Below are positions 42,357 through 51,200 of a stretch of DNA of 64,000 nt, one piece after another (position 1 is the stretch's first letter; every line of letters begins with the position of its first letter). The DNA is taken from positions 1-64,000 of the forward strand of contig NZ_FVZL01000015.1 in assembly GCF_900168295.1 (NCBI RefSeq), given 5' to 3'. Both the position numbers and the translations under genes were made by a program. A model generated the notes under the pieces. That model did not search any database. It was not told the DNA's origin and saw only the letters and a list, made by a program, of their open reading frames with translations. The stretch is from Arthrobacter sp. P2b (GTDB taxonomy: Bacteria; Actinomycetota; Actinomycetes; Actinomycetales; Micrococcaceae).

Positions 42357-42986
42357 ATGCGTTCCATCCGCCGCCAAATGCTGAGCCTCGTGCTCGGGTC
42401 CCTCGTTTTTGCCGCAGCCCTGCTGGGCTTTGCCGCCCCGGCCGCTGCCCACGACGCCGCCGAGTCCAGCAGCCCCGCCCAGGGCGCGTCCGTGCCCAGC
42501 CCGCCCGCGCAGGTGTCGGTCACCTTCGGCAACAAACCGCTCGGCATCGGCGCCTCCTTCTCGGTCAAGGACGCCTCCGGTGCCGAATGGGCCGACGGGC
42601 CGGTTGAGATCGTGGACAACGTGGCGTCGCAGAAACTCCGGGCGGGCGGCCCGGCCGGTGAATACACGGTGTCCTGGCGGGTGGTCAGCTCCGATTCACA
42701 TCCCATCGAAGGCACCTTCGGCTTCACCGCGGCCGGCGCCGCGGAGGGAACGGGCCAGGCAACGGCCCCGGCAACGGGTTCGACGGCGGCCGCAACAGTT
42801 CCGGGGATGGGCACGGCTGAGCCTGGCGTCACGGCGGAACCGTCCGTACCGGCAAACTCCGGGGAGCCGTTCCAATGGAGCATCGTCATTTTCGCCGCGG
42901 TGGCCGTGGGCCTGCTCGCGGTGCTGGCCATCCTGGCGAAGCGCCGCCTGTCCGCCGGCGGCGAAGAGCAGCCGGACGGGAAATAG
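42357..42986 (+). CDS. CopC-domain copper-binding membrane protein (YcnJ/CopC-like)
   Basis: 209 aa. A signal peptide (LSLVLGSLVFAAALLGFAAP) ends at about residue 31 so that H32 begins the mature protein, as in CopC where the N-terminal His binds Cu(II). The CopC domain has HDAAESSSPAQGASVPSPPA, VSVTFGNKPLGIGASFSV, TVSWRVVSSDSHPIEGTFGF with further His. A low-complexity Thr/Pro/Ala linker is followed by a membrane anchor (WSIVIFAAVAVGLLAVLAIL) and a basic end. It probably binds copper outside the cell; no CopD partner is in view. Confidence 0.85.
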   Translation: MRSIRRQMLSLVLGSLVFAAALLGFAAPAAAHDAAESSSPAQGASVPSPPAQVSVTFGNKPLGIGASFSVKDASGAEWADGPVEIVDNVASQKLRAGGPAGEYTVSWRVVSSDSHPIEGTFGFTAAGAAEGTGQATAPATGSTAAATVPGMGTAEPGVTAEPSVPANSGEPFQWSIVIFAAVAVGLLAVLAILAKRRLSAGGEEQPDGK

Positions 42987-43008
42987 CCGTACCGGCAGGG
43001 CAGGATCA

Positions 43009-43644
43009 CTAGCAGGGCAGGATTGCAAAGCTCCCCGTCGGCGGGAAGGCGGTGCTGTCCGGGTGGACCTTGGCGGAGATGGCCTGGCCAACGGTCTTTG
43101 CCTGGCGGAGGACTTCCTTGGGTGACGGCGTGATGAGCTCGCCAACGCCCACCAGGTAGATGCCGATGGCCCGCATGGCGGCGGCAAGGTTGCGGCCGAC
43201 GGCGATCCCGAAGTCATTGATCATCCGCCGGAGCTGGCTGTGGGCGCAGCGGGTGAGGACGATGTGGTCTGCCACCAGGATGCCGGTAGGGGTGTGGACT
43301 TCCCACTGTGGGCCGGCAGCGTCAGCCGGGGCGGGCTCCACCATGGTCAGCTGGACGGCGCGGGTGGTGTTCCGCACGTCCACGTGGTGGCTGGCGGCGT
43401 AGTTGCGCAGGTGCCGGAGGATCTCGTTCCGTTCCCGGAGGGTGGCGGAGTCCGCTGCATCGCAGCGCTGCAGTGAAGCTGTGTTGGCAGGCTGGGCCGC
43501 GCCCAGTATGTCGAGCCCGTCCACCACGATGGAGTCAATGCCGCGGCGGCGCAGTTCGGCGGCAACGGCCAGGCCGGAGAGGCCCGTGCCAATGATCACG
43601 GTGGTGGTCTGTTCGGTCCCGGCACTCCCAGGCATGCTTGACAC
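43009..43644 (-). CDS. Small FAD/NAD-binding Rossmann protein (oxidoreductase-like)
   Basis: 211 aa from GTG 43644, supported by AAGGAGGG nine bases upstream. The N-terminal dinucleotide motif is VIIGTGLSGLAVAAELRRRG and the end of the second strand is IDSIVVDGLDI. The body has RERNEILRHLRNYAASHHVD and ADHIVLTRCAHSQLRRMIND, like the N-terminal half of flavin monooxygenases. At 211 residues it lacks the C-terminal half of those enzymes, so it may bind FAD without full catalysis. It is convergent with CopC-like gene. Confidence 0.65.
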   Translation of the reverse strand: MSSMPGSAGTEQTTTVIIGTGLSGLAVAAELRRRGIDSIVVDGLDILGAAQPANTASLQRCDAADSATLRERNEILRHLRNYAASHHVDVRNTTRAVQLTMVEPAPADAAGPQWEVHTPTGILVADHIVLTRCAHSQLRRMINDFGIAVGRNLAAAMRAIGIYLVGVGELITPSPKEVLRQAKTVGQAISAKVHPDSTAFPPTGSFAILPC

Positions 43645-44072
43645 TACAGTTTCCCTCCTTCGAAAGTTTCGGCAGGTGCCGGCGTCCTCGCCGGCGCGCG
43701 TTCCGTATCCCCCAAAGTCCGGCCGCAGCACGTTGGCGGGCACCCCTGACAAGAAGTGGCAGTAGGCGTCCCGGACCAACAATGTCCTGAAGACTACAGA
43801 ACAATCCGGGTCAGGCATAGCCCAAATCGCAAACATTCTTCTGCTGGTGAACGCGCTTTCCGCGGCACCGCCGTGAGCCTGTGGAAATCTTGTGGATAAC
43901 CTGCGCTTCCGTGGCCTGAACAGGCTTGCTATGGCACAGCGGACGGAGAATAGTGAGAAGTGGAGGCGGGTTGTTTCCCGGGTGGCTGCGGCTGCCGGCC
44001 GGGTGCTTGGGGAACGCCAGGCTTCTGGCAGAATAGCCGCAATATCAGGCAGTAGCGCAAGGAGGCGGCCCC
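43645..44072. other. 428-bp intergenic region, no gene seen
   Basis: No supported coding sequence. It contains a GC-rich dyad (GCCGGCGTCCTCGCCGGC near 43679) and two DnaA-box-like words: TGTGGAAAT (43880) and a perfect TGTGGATAA (43891-43899). AAGGAGGCGGCC closes the region as the ribosome site of the next gene. Promoters for the flavoprotein and double-Usp genes must lie here but I cannot place them. Confidence 0.5.
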
Positions 44073-45113
44073 ATGGGCGCACGAGAGTTGCATCCGGACC
44101 CGGCACGGGACGGTGGTGGCACTTCTGCCGCGCCCGATGGAATCGTTGTGGGCGTTGATGGTTCGGACCATGGCCAGTGCGCCCTGGTGTGGGCAGCACG
44201 CGAGGCCCAGCGCCGGCGTCGTCCGTTGCACATCGTCACGGCATATTCCGTGCCCATCTTCGCTGCGTCCGGCCTTGACGGCGGCTACGCCACCGTGGAT
44301 GACTCCGTGATCCGCGAGGGTGCAGAGGCCATCGTCAAGCAAGCACTTGCAAAAGTTGCCGGGTACGACATCCAGGTGAGCTCCTCCGTGGAGAACGGCG
44401 ATGCCTCCGGAGTATTGCTGGAAATGTCCGAAACCGCGGAACTGCTGGTGTTCGGCACCAGGGGCCGGGGCGGCTTCGTGGGCCGGCTCCTTGGCTCGGT
44501 GAGCAGTGCCCTGCCCGCGCACGCCAAATGCCCGACGGTGACGGTGCCGCTGATCTGTTCGGACCGGTTGGGCGAAACAACCGAGGACCGGCGCATCAAG
44601 GCTGAACAGGCCAAAGCAGGGCACCAGCGCGTGGAGAACGTGGTGGTGGTCGGCGTTGACGGCTCGGAACAGGCACGGGTTGCCGTGCTGGAAGCTGCAG
44701 ACCAGGCTGAACGGCTGGGCGCGGCCTTGCGTGTGGTGTGCGCGGTGCCCCAGTACAGCGGATCGCTCGCCTGGGTTCCCGCTCCGATGGACCGCAAGGC
44801 CCTCTTCGCGGACATCCAGGTAACGCTGGACGCCGGCATGTCCTGGCTGCGGAGCCATTACCCCGGCCTTCCGGCGGAGTCGGAATTGCGGGACGGCTCG
44901 CCCGTGGACGTGCTGGTTGGGGAAAGCAGGCACGTTGAGCTTGTGGTGGTGGGCACCCGCGGCCGCGGCGGGTTCACCGGGATGCTCCTGGGGTCAACGT
45001 CCGACGGCGTGCTCCACCATGCCAAGGGCCCGGTGATGGTGGTTCCGGACCGCGAAGACCCCCGCCTCGCCGACCGCGCCCGCTTCGGGCCGATCCTCGG
45101 CGACGCCGCCTAA
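44073..45113 (+). CDS. Universal stress protein with two Usp domains
   Basis: 346 aa. Domain 1 begins IVVGVDGSDHGQCALVWAAR and has the ATP-binding signature LVFGTRGRGGFVGRLLGSVS; domain 2 begins VVVGVDGSEQARVAVLEAAD and has VVVGTRGRGGFTGMLLGSTS. Both keep G-2x-G-9x-G(S/T), so ATP binding is likely in both halves. AAGGAGGCGGCCCC precedes ATG 44073. It is followed 37 bp later by a PEP-utilising enzyme-like gene, and the two may be cotranscribed under dormancy or redox stress. Confidence 0.9.
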   Translation: MGARELHPDPARDGGGTSAAPDGIVVGVDGSDHGQCALVWAAREAQRRRRPLHIVTAYSVPIFAASGLDGGYATVDDSVIREGAEAIVKQALAKVAGYDIQVSSSVENGDASGVLLEMSETAELLVFGTRGRGGFVGRLLGSVSSALPAHAKCPTVTVPLICSDRLGETTEDRRIKAEQAKAGHQRVENVVVVGVDGSEQARVAVLEAADQAERLGAALRVVCAVPQYSGSLAWVPAPMDRKALFADIQVTLDAGMSWLRSHYPGLPAESELRDGSPVDVLVGESRHVELVVVGTRGRGGFTGMLLGSTSDGVLHHAKGPVMVVPDREDPRLADRARFGPILGDAA

Positions 45114-45149
45114 GACGGCAAGCACCCGGCCACCAGGGAAGGCACGCAC

Positions 45150-47945
45150 ATGCAACGGCCGGAGGAGGCTGAGGAGAGCGCCGGTGACGGCCTGGTCCGG
45201 AACCTGCGCTCCCTTGATGCCGGAATGCTCGCCCTGGTGGGAGGCAAGGCCGCCAACCTGGGCGAGCTGATGGCAGCCGGGCTGCCGGTGCCGGACGGCT
45301 TTTGCCTCACCACTGATGCCTACCGGCACATCACCGGGGCCCCGCACAACCTGCTCCCGGCGCTCGCCGGGATCCATGCCGCCCTGAAGCCGGCCTCCGG
45401 AAGTGGTGCTCCTGAGCCGCATGCGCTTGCCGGCCTGGCGGCTGCTGCGCGCAGCGCCATCCAGGAGGCACCCATTCCGTCCGGCATAGCCGCCGCCGTG
45501 GAACAGGCCTACAACAGCCTTGGGCCGGAGGTGCCCGTGGCCGTAAGGTCCTCGGCCACGGCGGAAGACCTTCCCTTCGCGAGCTTTGCCGGGCAGCAGG
45601 ACACCTACCTCAACGTGGTGGGCGCGGGTCCCGTCCTGGAAGCAGTCCGGAAGTGCTGGGCTTCGCTGTGGACGGACCGGGCCACCGCCTACCGGGCCAG
45701 CCTCGGGATTGATCCTGACGACGTCGCCCTGGCAGTGGTTGTCCAGCAGATGGTGGACGTGGAAGCGGCAGGCGTCCTGTTCACTGCCAATCCTGTGACC
45801 GGACGCAGGGGGCACGCCGTCATCGATGCCAGCCCGGGCCTGGGCGAAGCGGTGGTTTCGGGGGCGGTCAATCCGGACCATTACGTCGTGGACGCCGCTG
45901 CCGGCCGGGTTGTCGAGCGGAAACTGGGTGACAAACGGGTGGCTGTCCTGGCCCTTCCCGGCGGCGGGACCGAGAGCGTTGACCTGCCACCCGCGCCGGA
46001 TTCTTCCTGCCTTTCCGACGCCCAGGCGACCGGACTGGCCCGCCTGGGACAGCAGGCAGAGCAGCATTTCGGTGCGCCGCAGGACATCGAGTGGGCCATC
46101 GACCATAACGGCACCCTGTGGCTAACGCAGTCAAGGCCCATCACCACGCTGTATCCGGTGCCTGCACGCAACGGAACCACCCGGGCCAACGGCAACGGCA
46201 ACGCCGGCGGCACCAGGGCGTACCTCTGCTTCAGCCTTGCCCAGGGCCTGACCCGTCCCCTGACGCCGATGGGACGCGCCGCCCTGCGGCTCATCGCTTC
46301 CTCGATCGCCGGAGCGGCAGGCTTCCGGGTTCCCGACCCGAGGCGCGGACCGTCCCCGTATGCCGAAGCCGGGCAGCGCATCTACATCGACGCCACCACT
46401 CCACTGCGGAGCACGGTGGGCCGGCAGATCCTGCCCCGCGTCTTCGACATCATGGAGGCCCGCTCCGCCATCGTCCTGCGGCAACTTTTCGACGATCCGG
46501 CCTTTTCCGTGACGCGCAGGACCCCCTGGGGGCTGCTCCGCCACGTCGTGCCCGCAGCGGCCCGTGCCAAAGCTCCGGAATCGGTCCTCCGCGGACTGGT
46601 CCGGCCTGCTGCTGCCCTCCGGCGGATGGAGAGGTTCACGGCCGAATTCGACGCCGCGCTGGCGCTGCCGGGTGATGCCGGACCCGGGGAACGCCTCGAC
46701 CATGCCGAAAGGCTCCTGCAGACGCGCTTGTTCGCGATCGTTCCCGCCATCCTGCCGTTGCCGGCGCTGGGATTCGCCATGCTGGCAGTGGCGGGCAAAC
46801 TGCTGGGCGGGAGACGGTGGGACGAACTCCAGCCGGTGCTCCGCGGCCTGCCCAACAACGTGACCACCGAAATGGACCTTGAGCTGTGGCACCTTGCCGC
46901 GGCCATCAGGGACGACGCCGAATCCAGCGCGGCCCTGCTGACCCAGGACCCGTCCCGCCTTGCCCGGGAGTTCCTGGCCGGACGCGTGCCGCCACGCCTG
47001 GAGGCCGGCCTCACCAGGTTCCTGGACCGTTACGGGCACCGCGCCGTTGCCGAGATCGACGTCGGGATGCCCCGCTGGTCCGATGACCCTGCCCACATCC
47101 TTGGGTCCCTGGCCAACTATCTCCGGCTGGAGGATCCCGGGCTTGCCCCCGACGTCCAGTTCAGCAAGGCCGCAGAGGCTGCCGATGCGCAGGTGGAACG
47201 CCTCGTCGCCCAGGCCAGGGCCCGCAGCGCCGTCCACGCCGTGCTGGTCCGCGGAGCCCTGCGCAGGGCGCGGCTGTTCGCCGGGCTAAGGGAACTGCCC
47301 AAGTACCAGCTGGTGCTGGGCCTCGCCGAGGTCCGCCGGCAACTCCTGCACGTGGGCAGCGCGCTCACCGCGGCCGGCGTCCTCGGGCAGCCGGACGACA
47401 TCTTCTTCCTCGACTTCGAGGAAGTCCGGACGGCAGTCACCCGGCAGGCGGGCACGGGCGAAACTGGCGGCACGGGCGCAACAGCCGAAGCCGGAAACAT
47501 CCTGGACCTTGTGGCGGAACGGCGCGAGGCGTACGCCCGGGAACTCGGGCGGCGGCACATTCCCCGGGTGCTGCTTTCGGACGGCACGGAACCCGAGGCG
47601 CTGCGGCCTGCGGCCGGAAACACTGTTGCCGGCGCGCTGGCGGGAAGCCCTGCGTCGGCCGGGTCCGTTACCGCTGCCGCCCGGGTCATCCTGGACCCGG
47701 TGGGCGCCCGCCTGGAACCCGGCGAAATCCTGGTTGCCCCGTCCACGGACCCCGGCTGGACGCCGCTGTTCCTGACGGCGGGCGGGCTGGTGATGGAAAT
47801 GGGCGGTCCGAATTCCCATGGTGCCGTGGTGGCGCGGGAATACGGCATTCCTGCCGTGGTGGGGGTGCCGGATGCCACGGCCAGGATCACTACCGGGGAG
47901 AGAATAACGGTCGACGGCGGGGCGGGCACAGTAGCGCCTGAGTGA
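45150..47945 (+). CDS. Rifampin phosphotransferase / PEP synthase-like enzyme
   Basis: 931 aa. ATP-grasp N-terminal domain (LVGGKAANLGELMAAGLPVP, VRSSATAEDLPFASFAGQQD, VVVQQMVDVEAAGVLFTANP, about residues 20-330). The central domain of ~450 residues includes QGLTRPLTPMGRAALRLIAS and resembles the rifamycin-binding domain. The C-terminal phosphohistidine domain ends PNSHGAVVAREYGIPAVVGV with H890. Length and order fit Rph, which phosphorylates rifamycins, better than classical PEP synthase (~790 aa without the middle domain). Native substrate is unknown; it follows the Usp gene. Confidence 0.75.
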   Translation: MQRPEEAEESAGDGLVRNLRSLDAGMLALVGGKAANLGELMAAGLPVPDGFCLTTDAYRHITGAPHNLLPALAGIHAALKPASGSGAPEPHALAGLAAAARSAIQEAPIPSGIAAAVEQAYNSLGPEVPVAVRSSATAEDLPFASFAGQQDTYLNVVGAGPVLEAVRKCWASLWTDRATAYRASLGIDPDDVALAVVVQQMVDVEAAGVLFTANPVTGRRGHAVIDASPGLGEAVVSGAVNPDHYVVDAAAGRVVERKLGDKRVAVLALPGGGTESVDLPPAPDSSCLSDAQATGLARLGQQAEQHFGAPQDIEWAIDHNGTLWLTQSRPITTLYPVPARNGTTRANGNGNAGGTRAYLCFSLAQGLTRPLTPMGRAALRLIASSIAGAAGFRVPDPRRGPSPYAEAGQRIYIDATTPLRSTVGRQILPRVFDIMEARSAIVLRQLFDDPAFSVTRRTPWGLLRHVVPAAARAKAPESVLRGLVRPAAALRRMERFTAEFDAALALPGDAGPGERLDHAERLLQTRLFAIVPAILPLPALGFAMLAVAGKLLGGRRWDELQPVLRGLPNNVTTEMDLELWHLAAAIRDDAESSAALLTQDPSRLAREFLAGRVPPRLEAGLTRFLDRYGHRAVAEIDVGMPRWSDDPAHILGSLANYLRLEDPGLAPDVQFSKAAEAADAQVERLVAQARARSAVHAVLVRGALRRARLFAGLRELPKYQLVLGLAEVRRQLLHVGSALTAAGVLGQPDDIFFLDFEEVRTAVTRQAGTGETGGTGATAEAGNILDLVAERREAYARELGRRHIPRVLLSDGTEPEALRPAAGNTVAGALAGSPASAGSVTAAARVILDPVGARLEPGEILVAPSTDPGWTPLFLTAGGLVMEMGGPNSHGAVVAREYGIPAVVGVPDATARITTGERITVDGGAGTVAPE

Positions 47946-48016
47946 CCTTCCGGAAGCCCTGAAGGTAGGGGATTGGCCCGCGTGTTTACCCGCCGTTGCA
48001 GGCGTACCCTTGAGCT

Positions 48017-49300
48017 ATGGGCTCCGACATCATGGGCTCCGGCGGCAGGTTCAACCGGCGGAGTACGCCCGGCACCAGGCGTGCCTGGCTGCGGTGGGTG
48101 CCTGCCGTGGCAGCACCTGCAGTAATCGCCGCCGGCGTCCTGGCGGGGACCATTCCGGCGCGGGCCGGTGATCCCCTGCCCGCCAAGACTCCCGCTGAAG
48201 TCCTGGCGCTGGTGGGCGGGCACGACGGAGGGCACAAACCGCACTCGTTCTCGGGCACCATCGAGCAGTCCTCCGACCTTGGCCTGCCGGAGCTGCCCGC
48301 TGCCGGGCCCAGCTCAGGACCCGCATCTGCCGGCGGCGCAGCCTCGGTGTTCGAGTTGCTCTCCGGACAGCACACCGCACGGGTCTACATGGACGGTAAA
48401 ACCAAGGTCCGCATCCAGGTCATGGACCGGCTGGCTGAACGCGACATCATCCGCCGGGACAGCGACCTGTGGTTCTACTCCTCCAGGGACAACTCCGCAG
48501 CGCACCTGACCCTGCCGGCATTCGCCCGCGACCTGCCGCTTGTTGATCCCGGACTTCCGGGAAGTCCGCCCCCGGACCAGTCTGTACCGGACGGCGCCAT
48601 GCCGGCCACGCCCCAAGAACTCGCCGAGCACCTGCTGGCCAAGGTGGACTCCACCACCGCCGTGCGGGTCGGGGACGACGTGGAAGTGGCCGGACGCGCG
48701 GCCTACAACCTGGTACTTGAGCCGCGCACGGACGCCACCCTGGTGGGCAACGTGGCCATCGCGGTGGACGGGGAAACCGGAATGCCGCTGTCCGTCCAGG
48801 TCACCGCACGCGGTGCGGACTCGCCGTCCTTCCATGCCGGGTTCACCAGCCTTTCCCTTGAAGCACCGGACGATTCGCTCTTCACCTTCGTTCCGCCACC
48901 GGGCAGCACCGTGGAGGAACTGCAGGTTCCGGCCACCGGGTGGCCGCCCGGCATCCACAACCCTGGCATGATGATCACCCCCGACCAACTCGATGCCATC
49001 CACCAGCGCCCGGACGGCATCCACCAGCATCCGGACGGCATCCACCAGGATCCGGCCCCGTCCACAGTGACGGGGAAGGGCTGGGAAACTGTGGTGGAAA
49101 TCCCTGCCGCGGCAGCGGGCGGCACTCTCGCCGGCTCCCTGTTGAAGGATCCACTCCTGTCCCAGGCCGCCGTCGTCGTACCGGGCGGGCGGCTGCTGTC
49201 CACCACGCTCTTCAACGTTCTCATCACCGACGACGGCCGCATCTTTGCGGGCATGGTGCCGCCGGACAGGCTGCAGGCAGCCGCGTCGGCGGTTCCGTGA
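48017..49300 (+). CDS. Exported LolA-like protein of unknown function
   Basis: 427 aa. A basic N-terminus and a hydrophobic segment (WVPAVAAPAVIAAGVLAGTI) end in an ARAG cleavage-like site near residue 51. The mature part has LolA/MucB-like beta strands (HTARVYMDGKTKVRIQVMDR, DLWFYSSRDNSAAHLTLP, LVLEPRTDATLVGNVAIAVD, GFTSLSLEAPDDSLFTFVPP). A heptapeptide repeat (DGIHQxP) follows near residues 326-346. The stop overlaps the ABC ATPase start (GTGA), so it is probably an exported partner of that transporter. Confidence 0.65.
   Translation: MGSDIMGSGGRFNRRSTPGTRRAWLRWVPAVAAPAVIAAGVLAGTIPARAGDPLPAKTPAEVLALVGGHDGGHKPHSFSGTIEQSSDLGLPELPAAGPSSGPASAGGAASVFELLSGQHTARVYMDGKTKVRIQVMDRLAERDIIRRDSDLWFYSSRDNSAAHLTLPAFARDLPLVDPGLPGSPPPDQSVPDGAMPATPQELAEHLLAKVDSTTAVRVGDDVEVAGRAAYNLVLEPRTDATLVGNVAIAVDGETGMPLSVQVTARGADSPSFHAGFTSLSLEAPDDSLFTFVPPPGSTVEELQVPATGWPPGIHNPGMMITPDQLDAIHQRPDGIHQHPDGIHQDPAPSTVTGKGWETVVEIPAAAAGGTLAGSLLKDPLLSQAAVVVPGGRLLSTTLFNVLITDDGRIFAGMVPPDRLQAAASAVP
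48992..49054 (+). repeat. 21-bp tandem repeat, three copies
   Basis: Three in-frame 21-bp units (48992-49012, 49013-49033, 49034-49054) encode DAIHQRP, DGIHQHP and DGIHQDP in the exported protein. Each has a His that could bind metal; the number may vary between strains. Confidence 0.85.
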
Positions 49301-50292
49301 ACCCTGCGGGCGGAAGCTCCCGCCCCGGGACTGACGGATTGGCCATTGAGACGCAGGGCCTGACGAAGCGTTTCGGCCAGCAGGTTGCGGTGGACGCCGT
49401 GGATCTTGCCGTGCCGCCCGGCTCCGTGTTCGGCTTCCTGGGCCCCAACGGGTCCGGCAAGACCACCACTATCCGGATGCTGCTGGGCCTGGCGGCGGCG
49501 TCGGCGGGAACGGTCAACCTGCTGGGGATGGACATGCCGCGCCGGTTCCAGGACGTGCTGCCCCGGGTGGGCGCGCTGGTGGAGGGGCCGGCGTTCTACC
49601 CCTTTCTGTCCGGCGCGGCCAACCTCCACCGCCTGGACGCCGCCGGCCGCCACACCGTGCCGTCCACCCGCAAGGCCAGGGTGGACGGGGCGCTGGAACG
49701 CGTGGGGTTGTCGCACGCCGCAGGAAAAAAGGTCCACGCCTACTCGCTGGGCATGAAGCAGCGGCTGGGCATTGCCAATGCCCTGCTGTCCCACCGGGAC
49801 CTGCTGGTCCTCGACGAGCCGACCAACGGGCTGGACCCGCAGGGTACGCGCGAAGTACGCAACCTGGTCCGGTCACTGGCCCACGACGGCGCCACTGTCT
49901 TTGTCTCCAGCCACCTGTTGGCGGAGGTGGAGCAGATGTGCACGCATGCCGCCGTCATGAGTGCCGGCAGGTTGGTGGCGCAGGGGCCGCTGGCCGACCT
50001 GCGGAGGGCGGGCAGCGCCCGGATCCGGCTGCTGACGCCGGACGCCGGGGCGGCCCGTCCGGTCCTGGCCCGGCTTGGCCTGGAAGTGGAGGCAGGGGGC
50101 GTCCAGGCCGACGGCGAGATCCTCCTGTCTGACCTGGCCTCCCCTGGAGGTACGGACGGCCGCCTTCCGGAGGACATTGTGGGGCACCTGGTGGCGGCGG
50201 GAATCCGGGTCAGGGGATTCGCCGTCGAACGCGAAAGCCTGGAAGACCGCTTTGTTGCCTTGACGGGGGAGGGGTTCGACGTTGCCCAGTAG
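49297..50292 (+). CDS. ABC transporter ATP-binding protein
   Basis: 331 aa from GTG 49297, overlapping the preceding stop. Walker A is GFLGPNGSGKTTTIRMLLGL, the signature is AYSLGMKQRLGIANALL, and Walker B is HRDLLVLDEPTNGLDPQGTR with SHLLAEVEQMCTHAAVMSAG as the H-loop. It belongs to the CcmA/DrrA/NatA type that energises two-gene exporters. The last ~75 residues are a family-typical C-terminal extension. The next gene encodes the permease and overlaps by 11 bp. Confidence 0.95.
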   Translation: MNPAGGSSRPGTDGLAIETQGLTKRFGQQVAVDAVDLAVPPGSVFGFLGPNGSGKTTTIRMLLGLAAASAGTVNLLGMDMPRRFQDVLPRVGALVEGPAFYPFLSGAANLHRLDAAGRHTVPSTRKARVDGALERVGLSHAAGKKVHAYSLGMKQRLGIANALLSHRDLLVLDEPTNGLDPQGTREVRNLVRSLAHDGATVFVSSHLLAEVEQMCTHAAVMSAGRLVAQGPLADLRRAGSARIRLLTPDAGAARPVLARLGLEVEAGGVQADGEILLSDLASPGGTDGRLPEDIVGHLVAAGIRVRGFAVERESLEDRFVALTGEGFDVAQ

Positions 50293-51160
50293 TGTCCCGG
50301 CGGACGTCCCGGGAGTGGCCTTGCGACCGGCAAGGGTGCCCCGCGGGTCCGGCTTTTCGCTGATGCTGTCTGAACTGAGGGTGTTGTTTGCGCGCCGCCG
50401 CACCTGGGCGCTATTGCTGGCGCTCGCGGCCATACCTGTGCTGGTGGCCGTCGCGGTGCGGGTGTCCTCCTCCGTCCCGCCGGGCCGCGGCCCTGCTTTC
50501 CTCGACCGGATCAGCCAGAACGGCCTGTTCGTCGCCTTTACCGCGATGCTGGTTTCGGTCCCGTTGTTCCTGCCGCTCACGGTGGGGGTGGTTGCCGGGG
50601 ACACGATTGCGGGCGAGGCGAACCTGGGAACGCTGAGGTACCTGCTGGTCGCACCTGCCGGGCGGGTGCGGCTGCTGCTGGTCAAGTACGCGGGGGCGCT
50701 CGCATTCTGCCTGGTGGCACCCCTCACCGTGGGCGTTGCCGGTGCGGCCATCGGCGCGGCGCTTTTTCCGGTAGGTCCGGTGACACTGCTGTCCGGCGAC
50801 GTGATCCAGCCGCCGGAAGCTGCCGTCCGCATTCTCCTGATTGCCGCCTACCTTGCCGTGTCCCTGGCAGGCCTGTCCGCCATCGGGCTGTTCCTCTCAA
50901 CCCTGACCGTCGTCCCGGTGGGCGCGATGGCCGCCACCGTGGTGGTCTCGGTGGTGTCCCAGGTCCTGGACCAGCTGCCCCAGCTGGAGTGGCTGCACCC
51001 ATGGCTGTTCAGCCATTACTGGTTCGGCTTTGGCGATATGCTCCGCCAGCCCGTCCTGTGGGACACGTTCGCCAGCAACGCGCTGCTGCAGGCCGGTTAC
51101 ATCACCGCGTTCGGGGCGCTCGCGTACGGTCGGATGGTCACCAAGGACGTCCTGAGCTGA
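50282..51160 (+). CDS. ABC transporter permease (ABC-2 type)
   Basis: 292 aa with about six helices; the N-terminus is ELRVLFARRRTWALLLALAA. Other segments are AFTAMLVSVPLFLPLTVGVV, TIAGEANLGTLRYLLVAPAG and VRILLIAAYLAVSLAGLSAI. The pattern IAGE..LGTLRYLL is typical of ABC-2 permeases of NatB/DrrB-like exporters. The start is TTG 50282, within the ATPase gene and after GGGGAGGGG. Substrate unknown; the preceding exported protein may be cargo or accessory. Confidence 0.85.
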   Translation: MPSSVPADVPGVALRPARVPRGSGFSLMLSELRVLFARRRTWALLLALAAIPVLVAVAVRVSSSVPPGRGPAFLDRISQNGLFVAFTAMLVSVPLFLPLTVGVVAGDTIAGEANLGTLRYLLVAPAGRVRLLLVKYAGALAFCLVAPLTVGVAGAAIGAALFPVGPVTLLSGDVIQPPEAAVRILLIAAYLAVSLAGLSAIGLFLSTLTVVPVGAMAATVVVSVVSQVLDQLPQLEWLHPWLFSHYWFGFGDMLRQPVLWDTFASNALLQAGYITAFGALAYGRMVTKDVLS

Positions 51161-51200
51161 GCCGCACCAGCCGTGTTGCCGAACTGGCAGTTTTGAAGAA

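Noticed and set aside
43880..43899. Replication origin
   Set aside because: Only two DnaA-box-like words, no AT-rich unwinding element, and no dnaA/dnaN genes nearby.
43892..44158. Open frame in front of the double-Usp gene
   Set aside because: No ribosome site or family resemblance, and it overlaps the strongly supported Usp gene in another frame.
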